A stretch of DNA of 64,000 nt from Iodobacter arcticus (GCF_042664895.1 NZ_JBHTBQ010000044.1:62001-126000), one strand, 5' to 3'; shown: positions 46,471-55,928, numbered from the stretch's first letter. Translations and numbers: made by a program. The notes: generated from the sequence alone by a model not told the origin.

Positions 46471-46652
46471 AGCCCAATTTAAAATACAGCAAAAGGCGAG
46501 TTCAACGAAACTGACGAAATAATTTACTAGATAACTTCTTCGAGCATCGCTAAACAAGCTTTCACATAATAAATAACATTAAAGATTCGTGGGGTTTATT
46601 CGATATATCTTTAATCAGACTGACTGCTTGCTTCAAATTTAAGGTTTTCCTC

Positions 46653-47426
46653 ATGAAAATTGCCTCCGAATCAATGCAAGCCACCATTCAAAACTTTACA
46701 CGGCAGCGTGTGAGCAATAACGGCGCGACGGAAGAGGACACTACAAAAAGCGCTTCGTTTGAATTCAAAATGCCAAAGTTCGATCCGGTTTCCAGCCGTA
46801 AAAGCGCGGCAAAGGGCCGCTTAGATATGCTGAAGCGGCAATTGGAAGGCATGTTGAAGTTTGCAGGCATAGGCAAAAGCAATGTGGCGGCCGCAGCACG
46901 GCTAGCCAAGCAAATTGCCGCTGCGGTAGCCGAATATGCAGGCGTCAGCGGCGGCGCGGTTCAACCGCCAACCATTGCGGGCACAGCCACCACTACGGCG
47001 ACGGCCCCTACTGAGGCCCCGGCTGTGGAGAACGCTGGCCAGGAGGCGCAGCAAGCAGTACAAAAAGTCGAGCAACAAGTAAAGGAGCAAGAAGAAAGGC
47101 AAGAGGAAAAACAAGCATCAAACCCACTCGCGCAAAAAAGCGGCATGAGTGCAGAAGATCGTGATTTTTTGGATGAAGCCAAAAAGATCATGCAAAAAGC
47201 GAAGCTGCTGCTGGCCTTGGAAATACAAAACAGCAAGAAAGAAATCAAAACAGATAAAGCGCTCTACAAAGACGCCTTAAAAAGCATGGACGATGCACTC
47301 AAAAATGCCACCATCGCTTTAGAGCAGGAAGGCAAACAAGCCGCCGATACTCCCAGCGTGTACAGCGCCGATGGCAATACCAGCCCTATTCAAGTGAGCC
47401 TGCCGCAAATTTCTGTGCAGGCATAA
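46653..47426 (+). CDS. Ala/Gln/Lys-rich hypothetical protein
   Basis: 257 residues, no signal peptide or membrane helix. Helical start, Ala/Thr/Pro linker (about 105-130), Gln/Glu coiled coil (QAVQKVEQQVKEQEERQEEKQ region, about 135-155), then another helical pair. Reading frame and codon use look genuine. I do not recognise the family. It stands alone between the decayed IS and prfB. Confidence 0.6.
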   Translation: MKIASESMQATIQNFTRQRVSNNGATEEDTTKSASFEFKMPKFDPVSSRKSAAKGRLDMLKRQLEGMLKFAGIGKSNVAAAARLAKQIAAAVAEYAGVSGGAVQPPTIAGTATTTATAPTEAPAVENAGQEAQQAVQKVEQQVKEQEERQEEKQASNPLAQKSGMSAEDRDFLDEAKKIMQKAKLLLALEIQNSKKEIKTDKALYKDALKSMDDALKNATIALEQEGKQAADTPSVYSADGNTSPIQVSLPQISVQA

Positions 47427-47775
47427 GGCCGGCATAAACATGCAAAATCTGCGCTTTATAGCCTGTGTAATCCTTACTGCGTGCTAGGGCGCTCTACCCG
47501 AGTAAATCGTACTTTTAGCAATTTTCCATCTGAGACTCCCCTTGAATGCCACTCTCACGGTATAATTTCGCGCTTTAGTGTCTGCAGCCTGCCAGGCTTA
47601 AGACTGATCTACTGCGGAAAAGCCGGATTTGGCCACATTTCACGCATTTTTTCGTTGAATAGCCCGCTATTCGCCTCAAAAATTCGCGATATGTGTCTCA
47701 AGCCGGACTTCCCTTCGCAATGATCGCTTAAGTCAGGCAGACTGCAAGCCGCCTTTATGGGACAAAGCCACAGGC
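47427..47775 (+). promoter_or_regulatory. prfB leader with TATAAT box
   Basis: A -10 like TATAAT (47561-47566) in CACGGTATAATTTCG implies transcription starting near 47573 and a leader of about 200 nt before prfB. I cannot pick a -35. Small frames in it lack ribosome sites. Confidence 0.4.
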
Positions 47776-48879
47776 ATGGAAGCAGAACAGCTTAATCAGA
47801 TCGAGAACCGAATTGAAGATTTGGTCTCTCGCAGCGAAGAACTCCGCAAATACTTAGATTATCCCGGCAAAAGCGATCGACTTGAAGAAGTTGTGCGCCT
47901 GACGGAAGACCCAGACATCTGGAATGATCAGAAAAAAGCACAAGAATTAGGCCGAGAAAAGAAAGCACTTGAAGGCGTGGTTGTGGTGCTGGATGAAGTC
48001 TCCGCAGGCCTTGGCGACGCCAAAGATTTGTTCGGCATGGGCAAGGAAGAAGGCGACTTCGATACTTTGCAAGCTGTGTCTGATGATGTGGATGCCATTT
48101 CTGCCCGCGTAGAAGAGCTGGAATTTCGCCGGATGTTTAATCATCCGATGGATCCAATGCCGTGCTTTATCGACATTCAATCGGGCGCTGGCGGCACTGA
48201 GGCGCAAGATTGGGCGGGCATGTTGCTACGCATGTATGTCCGCTATGGCGAGCGCAAAGGCTTTACCGTTGAAGTGATGGAGCAGTCAGACGGCGATATC
48301 GTGGGCATCAGCCAGGCGACGATCAAACTCACCGGCGACTACGCTTACGGCTTTTTACGCACAGAAACAGGCGTTCATCGCTTGGTTCGTTGCTCGCCGT
48401 ACGACTCAAACAATCGCCGCCATACTTCGTTTGCTTCGGTCTTTGTTTACCCAGAAGTTGACGATAGTTTCGAGATTGAAATCAATCCGGCTGATGTGCG
48501 TACTGACACCTACCGTGCCTCGGGCGCGGGCGGTCAGCACATTAACAAAACCGACTCTGCTGTTCGCTTAACGCACATCCCAACCAATACCGTGGTGCAG
48601 TGTCAGAACGATCGCTCCCAGCACAAAAACCGTGACGAGGCATGGAAAATGCTCCGCGCCAAATTGTATGAGCTGGAACTGCGCAAACGCATGGAAGCAC
48701 AGCAATCTCTGGAAGCGACCAAATCCGACATCGGCTGGGGTCATCAGATTCGCTCTTATGTGTTCGACCAAAGCCGCATCAAAGACCTGCGCACCAGCTT
48801 TGAGGTTGGCAATATCAAGGGTGTGATGGACGGCGACCTAGAAGGCTTCATCGCCGCCAGCTTGAAACACGGGGTTTAA
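47776..48879 (+). CDS. prfB: Peptide chain release factor 2, in one frame
   Basis: 367 residues. RF2 reads UGA and UAA. The GGQ motif is intact (ASGAGGQHINKTDSA). The stop-reading tripeptide is SPY instead of SPF (CSPYDSNNRRHTS). There is no in-frame UGA near codon 26: the site where E. coli prfB shifts frame reads CGC AAA TAC TTA GAT, so the autoregulatory frameshift is absent. Otherwise close to Neisseria RF2. Confidence 0.93.
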   Translation: MEAEQLNQIENRIEDLVSRSEELRKYLDYPGKSDRLEEVVRLTEDPDIWNDQKKAQELGREKKALEGVVVVLDEVSAGLGDAKDLFGMGKEEGDFDTLQAVSDDVDAISARVEELEFRRMFNHPMDPMPCFIDIQSGAGGTEAQDWAGMLLRMYVRYGERKGFTVEVMEQSDGDIVGISQATIKLTGDYAYGFLRTETGVHRLVRCSPYDSNNRRHTSFASVFVYPEVDDSFEIEINPADVRTDTYRASGAGGQHINKTDSAVRLTHIPTNTVVQCQNDRSQHKNRDEAWKMLRAKLYELELRKRMEAQQSLEATKSDIGWGHQIRSYVFDQSRIKDLRTSFEVGNIKGVMDGDLEGFIAASLKHGV

Positions 48880-48897
48880 GCCCCCCCCAAAAAAACT

Positions 48898-48913
48898 TCT
48901 GTAGACACAGAGA
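48898..48913 (+). repeat. Inverted-repeat arm, left
   Basis: TCTGTAGACACAGAGA, exactly complementary to 49385-49400. The pair brackets the GxxExxY gene. Related to the unit at 3478 in cusA. Confidence 0.75.
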
Positions 48914-48995
48914 TCTGTGAGAGCACAGAGAAAATCGAGTAAAGGCAGGAACCCTGCTGATTATGTGTACTACAGACCTTTTGGGGGTGCTTTAA

Positions 48996-49354
48996 ATGCT
49001 GAGCAAAATTGTCATTGGTGCAGCGCTTGAAGTGCATAAATCGCTTGGGCCGGGTTTACTTGAAAGCACTTACAAGAGTGCCTTGATTATGAATTGCGTT
49101 TATGCGGCTTAAGAACCGAGCGGCAGTGTTTTGTGGCATTGGATTATAAAAATATCCATATTGAAAACGCTTTCAAAATGGATATTTGGGTAAATAAAGA
49201 ATTAATTATTGAGCTTAAAGCGGTTGAGAATTTTCTGCCTTTGCATCAAGCCCAGTTACTCACTTATATGCGATTAACTCAATGCAAAATCGGCTTATTA
49301 ATCAACTTTAATAGCAAATTACTAAAAGACGGGATTCGCAGACCCTCACTTTGA
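48996..49354 (+). pseudogene. GxxExxY-family gene with a one-base frameshift
   Basis: The first frame reads IVIGAALEVHKSLGPGLLES TYKS (family N-terminus with GPGLLES) and then runs off into NCVYAA and a stop. From about 49077 another frame goes on with the rest: LCGLRTERQCFV, IIELKAVENFLP, LLTYMRL and LINFNSKLLKDGIRR. A single missing base after TACAAGAG would join them. GxxExxY proteins are nuclease-like and of unclear function. Confidence 0.8.
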
Positions 49355-49384
49355 TTTTCTCAGTGCGCTCTGTGTTCTTCCTGC

Positions 49385-49400
49385 TCTCTGTGTCTACAGA
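49385..49400 (-). repeat. Inverted-repeat arm, right
   Basis: TCTCTGTGTCTACAGA, complement of the left arm at 48898. It ends 18 bp before lysS. Confidence 0.75.
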
Positions 49401-49417
49401 CTTGGGGTTTAAATTAA

Positions 49418-50917
49418 ATGTCCGAAGAACAAATTATCCAGCAAGATGAAAACCAAATTATCGCGGAACGCCGCGCTAAGTTGACTGCCTTACGCGCGGC
49501 TGGCGTGGCTTACCCGAATGATTTTAAGCGGGAAAACATGTCTGGCGATTTGCAAGCCAAGTATGGCGAGTTTGAAAAAGCCGATATGGAGGCCGCACAA
49601 GTGAGCGTAGCCGTTGCTGGCCGCATGATGCTCAAACGCGTGATGGGCAAGGCAAGCTTCGCTACTGTGCAAGACTCCACAGGCCGCATTCAGTTTTTTA
49701 TCAGCAAAGATAAGGTTGGCGAAGATATTTACGACAGCTTCAAGACTTGGGACATGGGCGATATTATTGCTGCCCGTGGCATGCTGATGAAAACCAATAC
49801 CGGCGAGCTGTCGATCCAAGTTACCGAATTGCGTTTACTGACAAAATCTTTACGCCCTCTTCCAGACAAACACCATGGCCTTGCAGACCAAGAGCAGATT
49901 TATCGTCAGCGTCATCTGGATTTGATTACTAACGATTTAAGCCGCGCCACTTTCATCAAGCGCTCTAAAATCGTTCAGTGCATCCGCGATTACATGGTGG
50001 GCGAAAGCTACTTAGAAGTTGAAACCCCGATGATGCATGGCATCCCCGGCGGTGCAACAGCCAAGCCATTTGTAACGCATCACAATGCACTGGATATGCC
50101 GCTTTATCTGCGCATCGCCCCAGAGCTTTACCTCAAACGCCTGATCGTTGGCGGCATGGAGCGCGTGTTTGAAATCAACCGCTCTTTCCGCAACGAAGGC
50201 ATGAGCACACGCCACAACCCAGAATTCACCATGATCGAATTCTATGAAGCGTATTCTGACTACCAACGCATGATGGAAATGTCCGAAGGCATCATCCGCG
50301 CTTGCGCCCAGCTTGCGACGGGCAGCACGGTCATTACCTACCAAGGTAAAGAAGTCGATCTATCCAAGCCCTTTGCCCGCTACACCATCGCAGGCTCGAT
50401 CAAAGCTTACAACCCAGAATACACCGACGAGCAACTGAATGACCAAGCTTTCTTGGCGGCAGAAGTGGTTCGTTTAGGTGGCAAGCCAATGCCAACCGCA
50501 GGCGTTGGCGCATTGCAACTGGCCCTGTTTGAAGAAAACACCGAAGCCAAGCTGTGGGAGCCAACCTTTATTATCGACTACCCGGCCGAAGTCTCCCCAC
50601 TGGCCCGTGCCAACGACAGCAAACCCGGCATTACCGAGCGCTTCGAGCTATTTATGGTTGGCCGTGAACATGCCAATGGTTACTCAGAGCTGAACGACCC
50701 AGAAGACCAAGCCGAACGCTTTATGGCCCAAGTCGAGCAAAAAGACGCTGGGGACGATGAAGCGATGCACTTTGATGCAGACTACATCCGCACCCTGGAA
50801 TCCGGTATGCCCCCAACCGGTGGCTGCGGCATTGGTATCGATCGCTTAGTGATGTTGCTGACTGATTCGCCAAGCATTCGCGACGTTATTCTTTTCCCGC
50901 AGATGCGCCCTGAGTAA
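49418..50917 (+). CDS. lysS: Lysyl-tRNA synthetase, class II
   Basis: 499 residues. OB-fold anticodon domain (about 60-150) and class II core: motif 2 FRNEGMSTRHNPEFTMIEFYEAYSDY; motif 3 GCGIGIDRLVMLLT. Length and order normal. prfB-lysS is the same gene order as in many proteobacteria; here the GxxExxY element has been placed between. Ends with a clear terminator. Confidence 0.95.
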   Translation: MSEEQIIQQDENQIIAERRAKLTALRAAGVAYPNDFKRENMSGDLQAKYGEFEKADMEAAQVSVAVAGRMMLKRVMGKASFATVQDSTGRIQFFISKDKVGEDIYDSFKTWDMGDIIAARGMLMKTNTGELSIQVTELRLLTKSLRPLPDKHHGLADQEQIYRQRHLDLITNDLSRATFIKRSKIVQCIRDYMVGESYLEVETPMMHGIPGGATAKPFVTHHNALDMPLYLRIAPELYLKRLIVGGMERVFEINRSFRNEGMSTRHNPEFTMIEFYEAYSDYQRMMEMSEGIIRACAQLATGSTVITYQGKEVDLSKPFARYTIAGSIKAYNPEYTDEQLNDQAFLAAEVVRLGGKPMPTAGVGALQLALFEENTEAKLWEPTFIIDYPAEVSPLARANDSKPGITERFELFMVGREHANGYSELNDPEDQAERFMAQVEQKDAGDDEAMHFDADYIRTLESGMPPTGGCGIGIDRLVMLLTDSPSIRDVILFPQMRPE

Positions 50918-50942
50918 GATTTAGTTTTTTGCTTGAACGAAC

Positions 50943-50980
50943 AAAACCCCGCATAGGTGATTGCTTGTGCGGGGTTTTTG
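50943..50980 (+). terminator. Terminator of lysS
   Basis: AAAACCCCGCA and TGCGGGGTTTTTG with a 14-nt loop. Confidence 0.9.
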
Positions 50981-51178
50981 CTTGTTGGACTAGTCAATAC
51001 CCCTCTGCACTGGCCACACTCAACTAAGGGCAAGAAAAGGTGAGCCAATCCGACGGGAAATAAATATCTTTGTAAAAGCCAATAAGACGAAGCAGAAACA
51101 TAAGTAACCTATTAATAATGAAAAACGACTTACGCAAATTTTTAGATGTAAAATAAACAGATTCTAAAGGGGCCAGCA

Positions 51179-51409
51179 ATGAACCTTCACTTGCCGACAG
51201 ACTTACAAGTAGCGCTTGATGGCCTAGCCATACAGCAAGGTGATACCCCGGACGCCCTAGCCCGTCGGGTACTTACCGACTATGTGCAAGAGCAAACGCG
51301 ATTACAAGAGGCTCTGGCCATTGGTGAGTGGTCACTAAACAATGAGCCGACCTATTCAGCCAATGAGGCAATCGCACTCACTCGACAGGTCTTAAACCGT
51401 GCGGCTTGA
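51179..51409 (+). CDS. Antitoxin of a ParDE/RelBE-type pair
   Basis: 76 residues with a ribbon-helix-helix start (MNLHLPTDLQVALDGLAIQQGDTPDALARRVLTDYV) and an acidic/helical C-terminus for toxin binding. AAAGGGG before the ATG. The last 11 bases overlap the toxin. Confidence 0.75.
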   Translation: MNLHLPTDLQVALDGLAIQQGDTPDALARRVLTDYVQEQTRLQEALAIGEWSLNNEPTYSANEAIALTRQVLNRAA

Positions 51410-51677
51410 GTTAACTCAGCAGGCTTTATCGGATATGCAGAGCCACGCCGTACAGTATCAACAACAAGCCCCTGAGCTTACCGAGCGATTCCTTGCTGAG
51501 TTGATGCACGGTTTTAAGCTGATTGAATCAATCCCGACGGCCTTTCAACTGATAGATGAAACACGCCGTCGCTATGTGGTACGGGGCTTCCCGTTTTTGC
51601 TGTTGTATCGGGTTGATATGGTAAATGAGGTTGTATACCTGCTGAGGGTGTATCACCAGCGGCAGAGCTACCACTAG
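51399..51677 (+). CDS. ParE/RelE-family toxin
   Basis: 92 residues: LTQQALSDMQSHAVQYQQQ, GFKLIESIPTAFQLI, RRYVVRGFPFLLLYRVD and VYLLRVYHQRQ fit the ParE fold. ParE toxins act on gyrase and RelE on mRNA; the type cannot be told. Overlap with the antitoxin gives coupled translation. Confidence 0.8.
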   Translation: MRLELTQQALSDMQSHAVQYQQQAPELTERFLAELMHGFKLIESIPTAFQLIDETRRRYVVRGFPFLLLYRVDMVNEVVYLLRVYHQRQSYH

Positions 51678-51708
51678 CCGCTCCTAATTAGTGATAGGCC
51701 CTTTCTGG

Positions 51709-52128
51709 CTAAACTACCAAATCATCACTCGCATCAAAAACCCAGCCATCTTCATAAATTACTTCAAATAAATGCCCGTCTAAGTCACGGAAATAGCCTG
51801 CTATACCCCATGCGTTCTTCGTGGCTGGCTTTATGATCGTTGCACCCAGATTGGCGGCTTTGTCTAGCACTCGCGGTACGTCTTCAGGGCTGCGGGCGAT
51901 ATAGGCTAATGCCACACCTGAAAAGCCACTCCCTTCCGCCGTGGCAAAGTTGGCATCTTTGGCAAAAGCTTCACGAGATTGAATCGCCAACACCACGCCA
52001 CCCAAATCAAACTTCACAAATTCCGCATGGCTCGATTCAGCCTTAGGCCAGCCGAGTGCTTCATAAAAGGCTGTGGATTTAGCAATGTCGCTTACCCCAA
52101 GCAAAATTAAATTAAGCCTTTGCCTCAT
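51709..52128 (-). CDS. VOC-family protein
   Basis: 139 residues from ATG 52128 (MRQRLNLILLGVSDIAKSTAFYEALGW), GAGGGG upstream. VOC fold with metal-type residues in GIAGYFRDLDGHLFEVIYED. Enzyme activity not known. The longer frame to 52236 has no ribosome site. Confidence 0.8.
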   Translation of the reverse strand: MRQRLNLILLGVSDIAKSTAFYEALGWPKAESSHAEFVKFDLGGVVLAIQSREAFAKDANFATAEGSGFSGVALAYIARSPEDVPRVLDKAANLGATIIKPATKNAWGIAGYFRDLDGHLFEVIYEDGWVFDASDDLVV

Positions 52129-52401
52129 GATTACCCCTCTGTAGTGAATGGAACGATTGTTCTTTATTGTATATTGTTGCGCGTCATTAGCCGATAAATT
52201 ATGACGCAGAGCTTTCTTTTGAATGACGCAAGCCATGAAAATAGATAAAGTAGAGTGTGCTGCTCGTGCTTATCGGTAAGCCATCGCAACTAAAACCACC
52301 GGCCAATTAAGTCATCATGCTTTAGCATGCTTAGAAAACGCTCGTTTTTATTGTGCAGCTCAACGCTAAGGCTTAAATAAAAATTGCTTCGGGAGATTTA
52401 A

Positions 52402-52785
52402 ATGAATGCTACTGAAACGCGCGCCCTGCTCGATCGATATATCAGCGCGTATAATCGTATGGATATTCCGGCCATGCTGCTGACGGTGCACTCCGATATT
52501 GAGTTTAAAAATATATCAGGAGGCGTTGTTAATGCCACTGCCATTGGCGCTACTGAATTACGAGCACTTGCAGAGCAATCTATTTCTTTATTCTCTGAGC
52601 GGCATCAGGAGATTTTATCTTTTGAATACACGGAAACACATGCCGCCGTAACCATCGCGTTTCGCGCCATTATTGCCCGTGATTTGCCAAACGGCTTAAA
52701 AAAAGACCAAGTACTTGAGCTATCTGGACGTACTGATTTTGAATTTAAAGATGGGCTTATTTTAAAAATTACGGATATAAGTTAA
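52402..52785 (+). CDS. SnoaL/NTF2-like protein
   Basis: 127 residues with a cone-shaped NTF2-like fold: LLDRYISAYNRMDIPAMLLTVHSDIEFKNISGG and LSGRTDFEFKDGLILKITDIS. GGGAGA before the ATG. Small-molecule binding or isomerase role is possible. Confidence 0.75.
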   Translation: MNATETRALLDRYISAYNRMDIPAMLLTVHSDIEFKNISGGVVNATAIGATELRALAEQSISLFSERHQEILSFEYTETHAAVTIAFRAIIARDLPNGLKKDQVLELSGRTDFEFKDGLILKITDIS

Positions 52786-52849
52786 GTGGCTACTTGGTAT
52801 TAAATAATAGCGCTACCCCATTTTTTTTATACAAAACTTAACAACCACC

Positions 52850-53428
52850 ATGCCCATTACACTCGTCACTCCAAACCTAGCCCTTCTACCCAGCTATATC
52901 GCCGCACTAGAGCGAAACTGGACCCGTGATAATGATCAAGATCCTGCTGGCGCGGCGGCACAATTGGCCCGCATCCACCAAGACGCAGACGCATTTCTCA
53001 CCTCGCTGTCAGACTTAAACGGTAGTGGCCCGTTTGTAGAGCTTAATGATGGCAGTAAAGTGCCACGTCTACCTCGGGCTAGGTATTGGATTTCTGATGG
53101 GGAGTTTGCGGGGGATTTAAGTTTGCGTTGGCAAAAAGGGACTTCGGAATTGCCTGCTTATTGCTTGGGGCATCTTGGCTATGTGGTGGTTCCGTGGAAG
53201 CGCGGGGGCAATTATGCGTCACAAGCCATTTTGCAACTCGTGCCTTTGGCCATAAGCCACGGCTTAAGCTGGATTGATATCGCCATGGGCGTTGATAATG
53301 TAGCATCGCGCCATACCGCAGAAAAGGCAGGAGCGATGCTTTTGCGGCAATTTAATGCTGGCCCAGAGGCGGATAATCAAGAGGCGTTGCTGTTTAGGCT
53401 AGGTCTTAATGCTGAAGCATTGCTTTAA
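52850..53428 (+). CDS. GNAT acetyltransferase
   Basis: 192 residues. GNAT acetyl-CoA segment LGHLGYVVVPWKRGGNYASQAI and the second half DNVASRHTAEKAGAMLLRQF. Substrate unknown. Confidence 0.78.
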   Translation: MPITLVTPNLALLPSYIAALERNWTRDNDQDPAGAAAQLARIHQDADAFLTSLSDLNGSGPFVELNDGSKVPRLPRARYWISDGEFAGDLSLRWQKGTSELPAYCLGHLGYVVVPWKRGGNYASQAILQLVPLAISHGLSWIDIAMGVDNVASRHTAEKAGAMLLRQFNAGPEADNQEALLFRLGLNAEALL

Positions 53429-53464
53429 AGTACTGCTTAAGTTTTTTATTGATGGGATTAAGCA

Positions 53465-54016
53465 ATGTTGCCAATTTCAACCCCAATGCTGTTGCTAAGA
53501 GATTTTACATCTGCTGATTTAAATGCCTATAAAAATTTACGCAACGATGAGAAATTTCAGCGCTTTTATAGCGAAGAAGATTCCTTACCTGAGAAATCTG
53601 AATTCCTGTTAAATTTATTTATTCAACAGGCAAAAGAGCAGCCAAGAAGCAAATTCCAACTCGCCATTGTCTCTCACTCAGGCGAGCTAATGGGCTCTTG
53701 TGGTATTCGCCTTGAAGAACATGGCAATAATGCATCCATAGGCTGTGAATTAGGAAGGTACTGGCACGGCACAGGGGCAGCAAAGCAAGCCGCACAGGCA
53801 ATCATTGATTTTGGATTTAGACAATTAAATGTACAACGAATCTACGCAGAAACAATTGCGAACAACAAAGCCGCAATCCGCCTTTGTGTATCACTTGATA
53901 TGCATATAGAAGCTGAGCGTGTGAGCGATCAGTTTTTTAAAGGGAAATCTTGGAATACTGTAGTGCTTGTCATAAATAGAAAAAGCTGGGGTGATAAGGG
54001 TTATATTCATGCCTAA
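53465..54016 (+). CDS. GNAT acetyltransferase, RimJ/RimL type
   Basis: 183 residues: TPMLLLRDFTSADLNAYKNL at the start, CELGRYWHGTGAAKQAAQAIIDFGF and RIYAETIANNKAAIRLCVSLDM. May modify protein N-termini or antibiotics. The last 8 bases overlap the next gene. Confidence 0.82.
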   Translation: MLPISTPMLLLRDFTSADLNAYKNLRNDEKFQRFYSEEDSLPEKSEFLLNLFIQQAKEQPRSKFQLAIVSHSGELMGSCGIRLEEHGNNASIGCELGRYWHGTGAAKQAAQAIIDFGFRQLNVQRIYAETIANNKAAIRLCVSLDMHIEAERVSDQFFKGKSWNTVVLVINRKSWGDKGYIHA

Positions 54017-54491
54017 ACTTCTAATAAGGGCTATGGCACACAAAGTAAACCGTTTGCAAATAAATCTTATCGTTACTCTTTTTGCCTGCGTATCGTGTTC
54101 TGCATTTGCCACTCCTTGTGCCAAAATGATACAACCCATTTCGGAAGAAAAGAAGGCTATTTTTGCTAAGGCTATTAATGTGCACCTCAACCAGCAACTA
54201 GGGCCATCACTAAATCAAACCCTATTCACTGATGGCGCTGATATTCTTGAGGTTATTCATTTTAAAAAGTGGTATATCATCTATGTAAACACTCACATAA
54301 CAGATGAGATTTTTTTGGTTTATAGATCTGCGCCAAATAAAAGTTATGGATATTTGACTAGTTGGGCAGGGTCGGCAACAAATGACGAAGGCAGTAGAAT
54401 TGAAAACTGGTTAAAAAAAGAAGCCCTCGGCATACCTAAAAAACTTGCCAGTTGTTTTGCTTGGCATATTACAGAGGGGCGTAATCAATAG
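54009..54491 (+). CDS. Exported hypothetical protein
   Basis: 160 residues from ATG 54009. Signal peptide (NLIVTLFACVSCSAFA). The mature part has three or so cysteines (TPCAKM, ASCFAWH) and no motif I know. Overlaps the acetyltransferase stop. Confidence 0.6.
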   Translation: MPKLLIRAMAHKVNRLQINLIVTLFACVSCSAFATPCAKMIQPISEEKKAIFAKAINVHLNQQLGPSLNQTLFTDGADILEVIHFKKWYIIYVNTHITDEIFLVYRSAPNKSYGYLTSWAGSATNDEGSRIENWLKKEALGIPKKLASCFAWHITEGRNQ

Positions 54492-54579
54492 TATTGACTT
54501 ATCTACTTCTTAATAAATTAACCTCTTATACGTCTGCGATTAATTTTTTTATCCAGAACAAACTAATATTGCTCCCCTT

Positions 54580-55071
54580 ATGAACAAAATATTCTCATTC
54601 TTTTTTATCACCTTGCTATGCTATAGCCACACTGCTTTGTCAGGCGATAACCCACTGACCGTTGCATTTTTTGATTTTTCCAGCGGTGTAGGCAAGGCAA
54701 GCTTTAAATCGCTTCGTGCAAGCGGCATTGAACACCCTTGCTGGCATGAAAGTTTTGTAGAAATCAGTGGTATTGAAACTGCGTATATCGAGAAATTACC
54801 AAAATCCTTAGACCCAAACGATTTTCGTCAAGCACTTCTCGGCAATGCCGTAGCGGCAGAGCGTTTGCGTAAGTCTATTTCAGCTGCTGGGTTAAATGGG
54901 GCTTATGCTTTTACTGTTGAGGTATCGGGAAAATTTGGAGTAATTCATGGTATGGGCACGCAGAACATAGGAATTGCATCATCTGCCTCTACGTCAATTA
55001 CTGAAGGTAAGCTTATCCAAAACAGCACATTTTCTAAGCGCCTATGTGAGGCGAGTAAATCAATGGAATAG
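54580..55071 (+). CDS. Exported hypothetical protein
   Basis: 163 residues, signal peptide (FFFITLLCYSHTALSG). Mature chain with two cysteines (HPCWHES, KRLCEAS) and a Gly/Ser stretch (GIASSASTSITEGK). No family recognised. ATG follows CCCCTT, so no clear ribosome site. Confidence 0.55.
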   Translation: MNKIFSFFFITLLCYSHTALSGDNPLTVAFFDFSSGVGKASFKSLRASGIEHPCWHESFVEISGIETAYIEKLPKSLDPNDFRQALLGNAVAAERLRKSISAAGLNGAYAFTVEVSGKFGVIHGMGTQNIGIASSASTSITEGKLIQNSTFSKRLCEASKSME

Positions 55072-55226
55072 CCGTATTGCGGCAAACAATAATCAGGGCT
55101 GATCCAAACAATTTTTACGTATCGAGTGCTGCGGCATTTTATATTCTTTATTTTTTTCTATGCTACAAGCACCGCCACCATTGGCGTACAAGTAAATATT
55201 TAAAACTTTTCATTAAAGGTCTAGAT

Positions 55227-55481
55227 ATGAAAACCAATATGCGTAAGCTAAGTATGGCTATTGCATTCATCACTGGCATCTCGGCCAATAGTTTTGCCGC
55301 ACTGCCACCAAAGTATCTTGAAATTAAAGATTTTAAAAAATGTTTACAAGAAAAAGAAATCGATAGCTATCGCATCGTGTGCATGCCTAAAAAGAAGCTT
55401 GCTGCGTGCCCTAGGGCGAGCTGGAAGCAGCTGAATGCTTTAACAGAAAATGACAAAATACCCGCTTGCGGACAAAAATAA
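55227..55481 (+). CDS. Small exported cysteine-containing protein
   Basis: 84 residues from ATG 55227 (AAAGG upstream). Signal peptide ending ANSFAA. Mature chain of about 60 residues with four Cys (KKCLQ, RIVCMP, LAACPRA, PACGQ), probably two disulfides. Family unknown. The longer frame to 55077 has no ribosome site. Confidence 0.6.
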   Translation: MKTNMRKLSMAIAFITGISANSFAALPPKYLEIKDFKKCLQEKEIDSYRIVCMPKKKLAACPRASWKQLNALTENDKIPACGQK

Positions 55482-55500
55482 TTTTAATTAAAGAATTCTT

Positions 55501-55525
55501 AGTGTGGGAGCGAAAGCCCCACACT
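55501..55525. terminator. Hairpin after the small exported protein
   Basis: AGTGTGGG and CCCACACT with an inner GC-GAAA-GC loop. No T-run, so terminator activity is unsure. Confidence 0.5.
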
Positions 55526-55580
55526 TACCGCTTTGACATAAAGAGATTAATGTCATCCCTCGCTTATTTTATGGCTTCTT

Positions 55581-55928
55581 ATGCGAAATCTATTTCTCAT
55601 CTTGTTTCTCCCCCCTCTGCTTACAAGCGCTGCTCATGCGACCAGTTGGCAAATATGCGATATGGAAGTTCGTGTTAATTCACATAAGAAAGCCGATCGG
55701 CAAATGGATGTGAGTGTATTAAAGCGGCTTGATAAATCAAATGCTGAATGCCCCTTAATTGGTGAGCAAATTATTTTTAGGCCTGAAACAGCTGACTTTC
55801 AGAATGAGCTACCTAAAAAGTATTGGCCAAAAAGTGGTGCGCTTATTAAGATGCGCTATCAGTATCTGGATGGCATTTGCAAAGACAGAGGCCCTTGCAG
55901 GATTAAGCATTACCCTCTCTCACGATAA
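55581..55928 (+). CDS. Exported hypothetical protein
   Basis: 115 residues with signal peptide (LFLILFLPPLLTSAAHA). Mature chain with four cysteines (WQICDM, AECPL, GICKDRGPC) and a basic character. No family recognised. Confidence 0.6.
   Translation: MRNLFLILFLPPLLTSAAHATSWQICDMEVRVNSHKKADRQMDVSVLKRLDKSNAECPLIGEQIIFRPETADFQNELPKKYWPKSGALIKMRYQYLDGICKDRGPCRIKHYPLSR

Noticed and set aside
47481..47723. 80-codon frame in the prfB leader
   Set aside because: Crosses the TATAAT box and has no ribosome site.
47830..47870. Programmed frameshift in prfB
   Set aside because: The region is open in a single frame and has no CTTTGA slip site.
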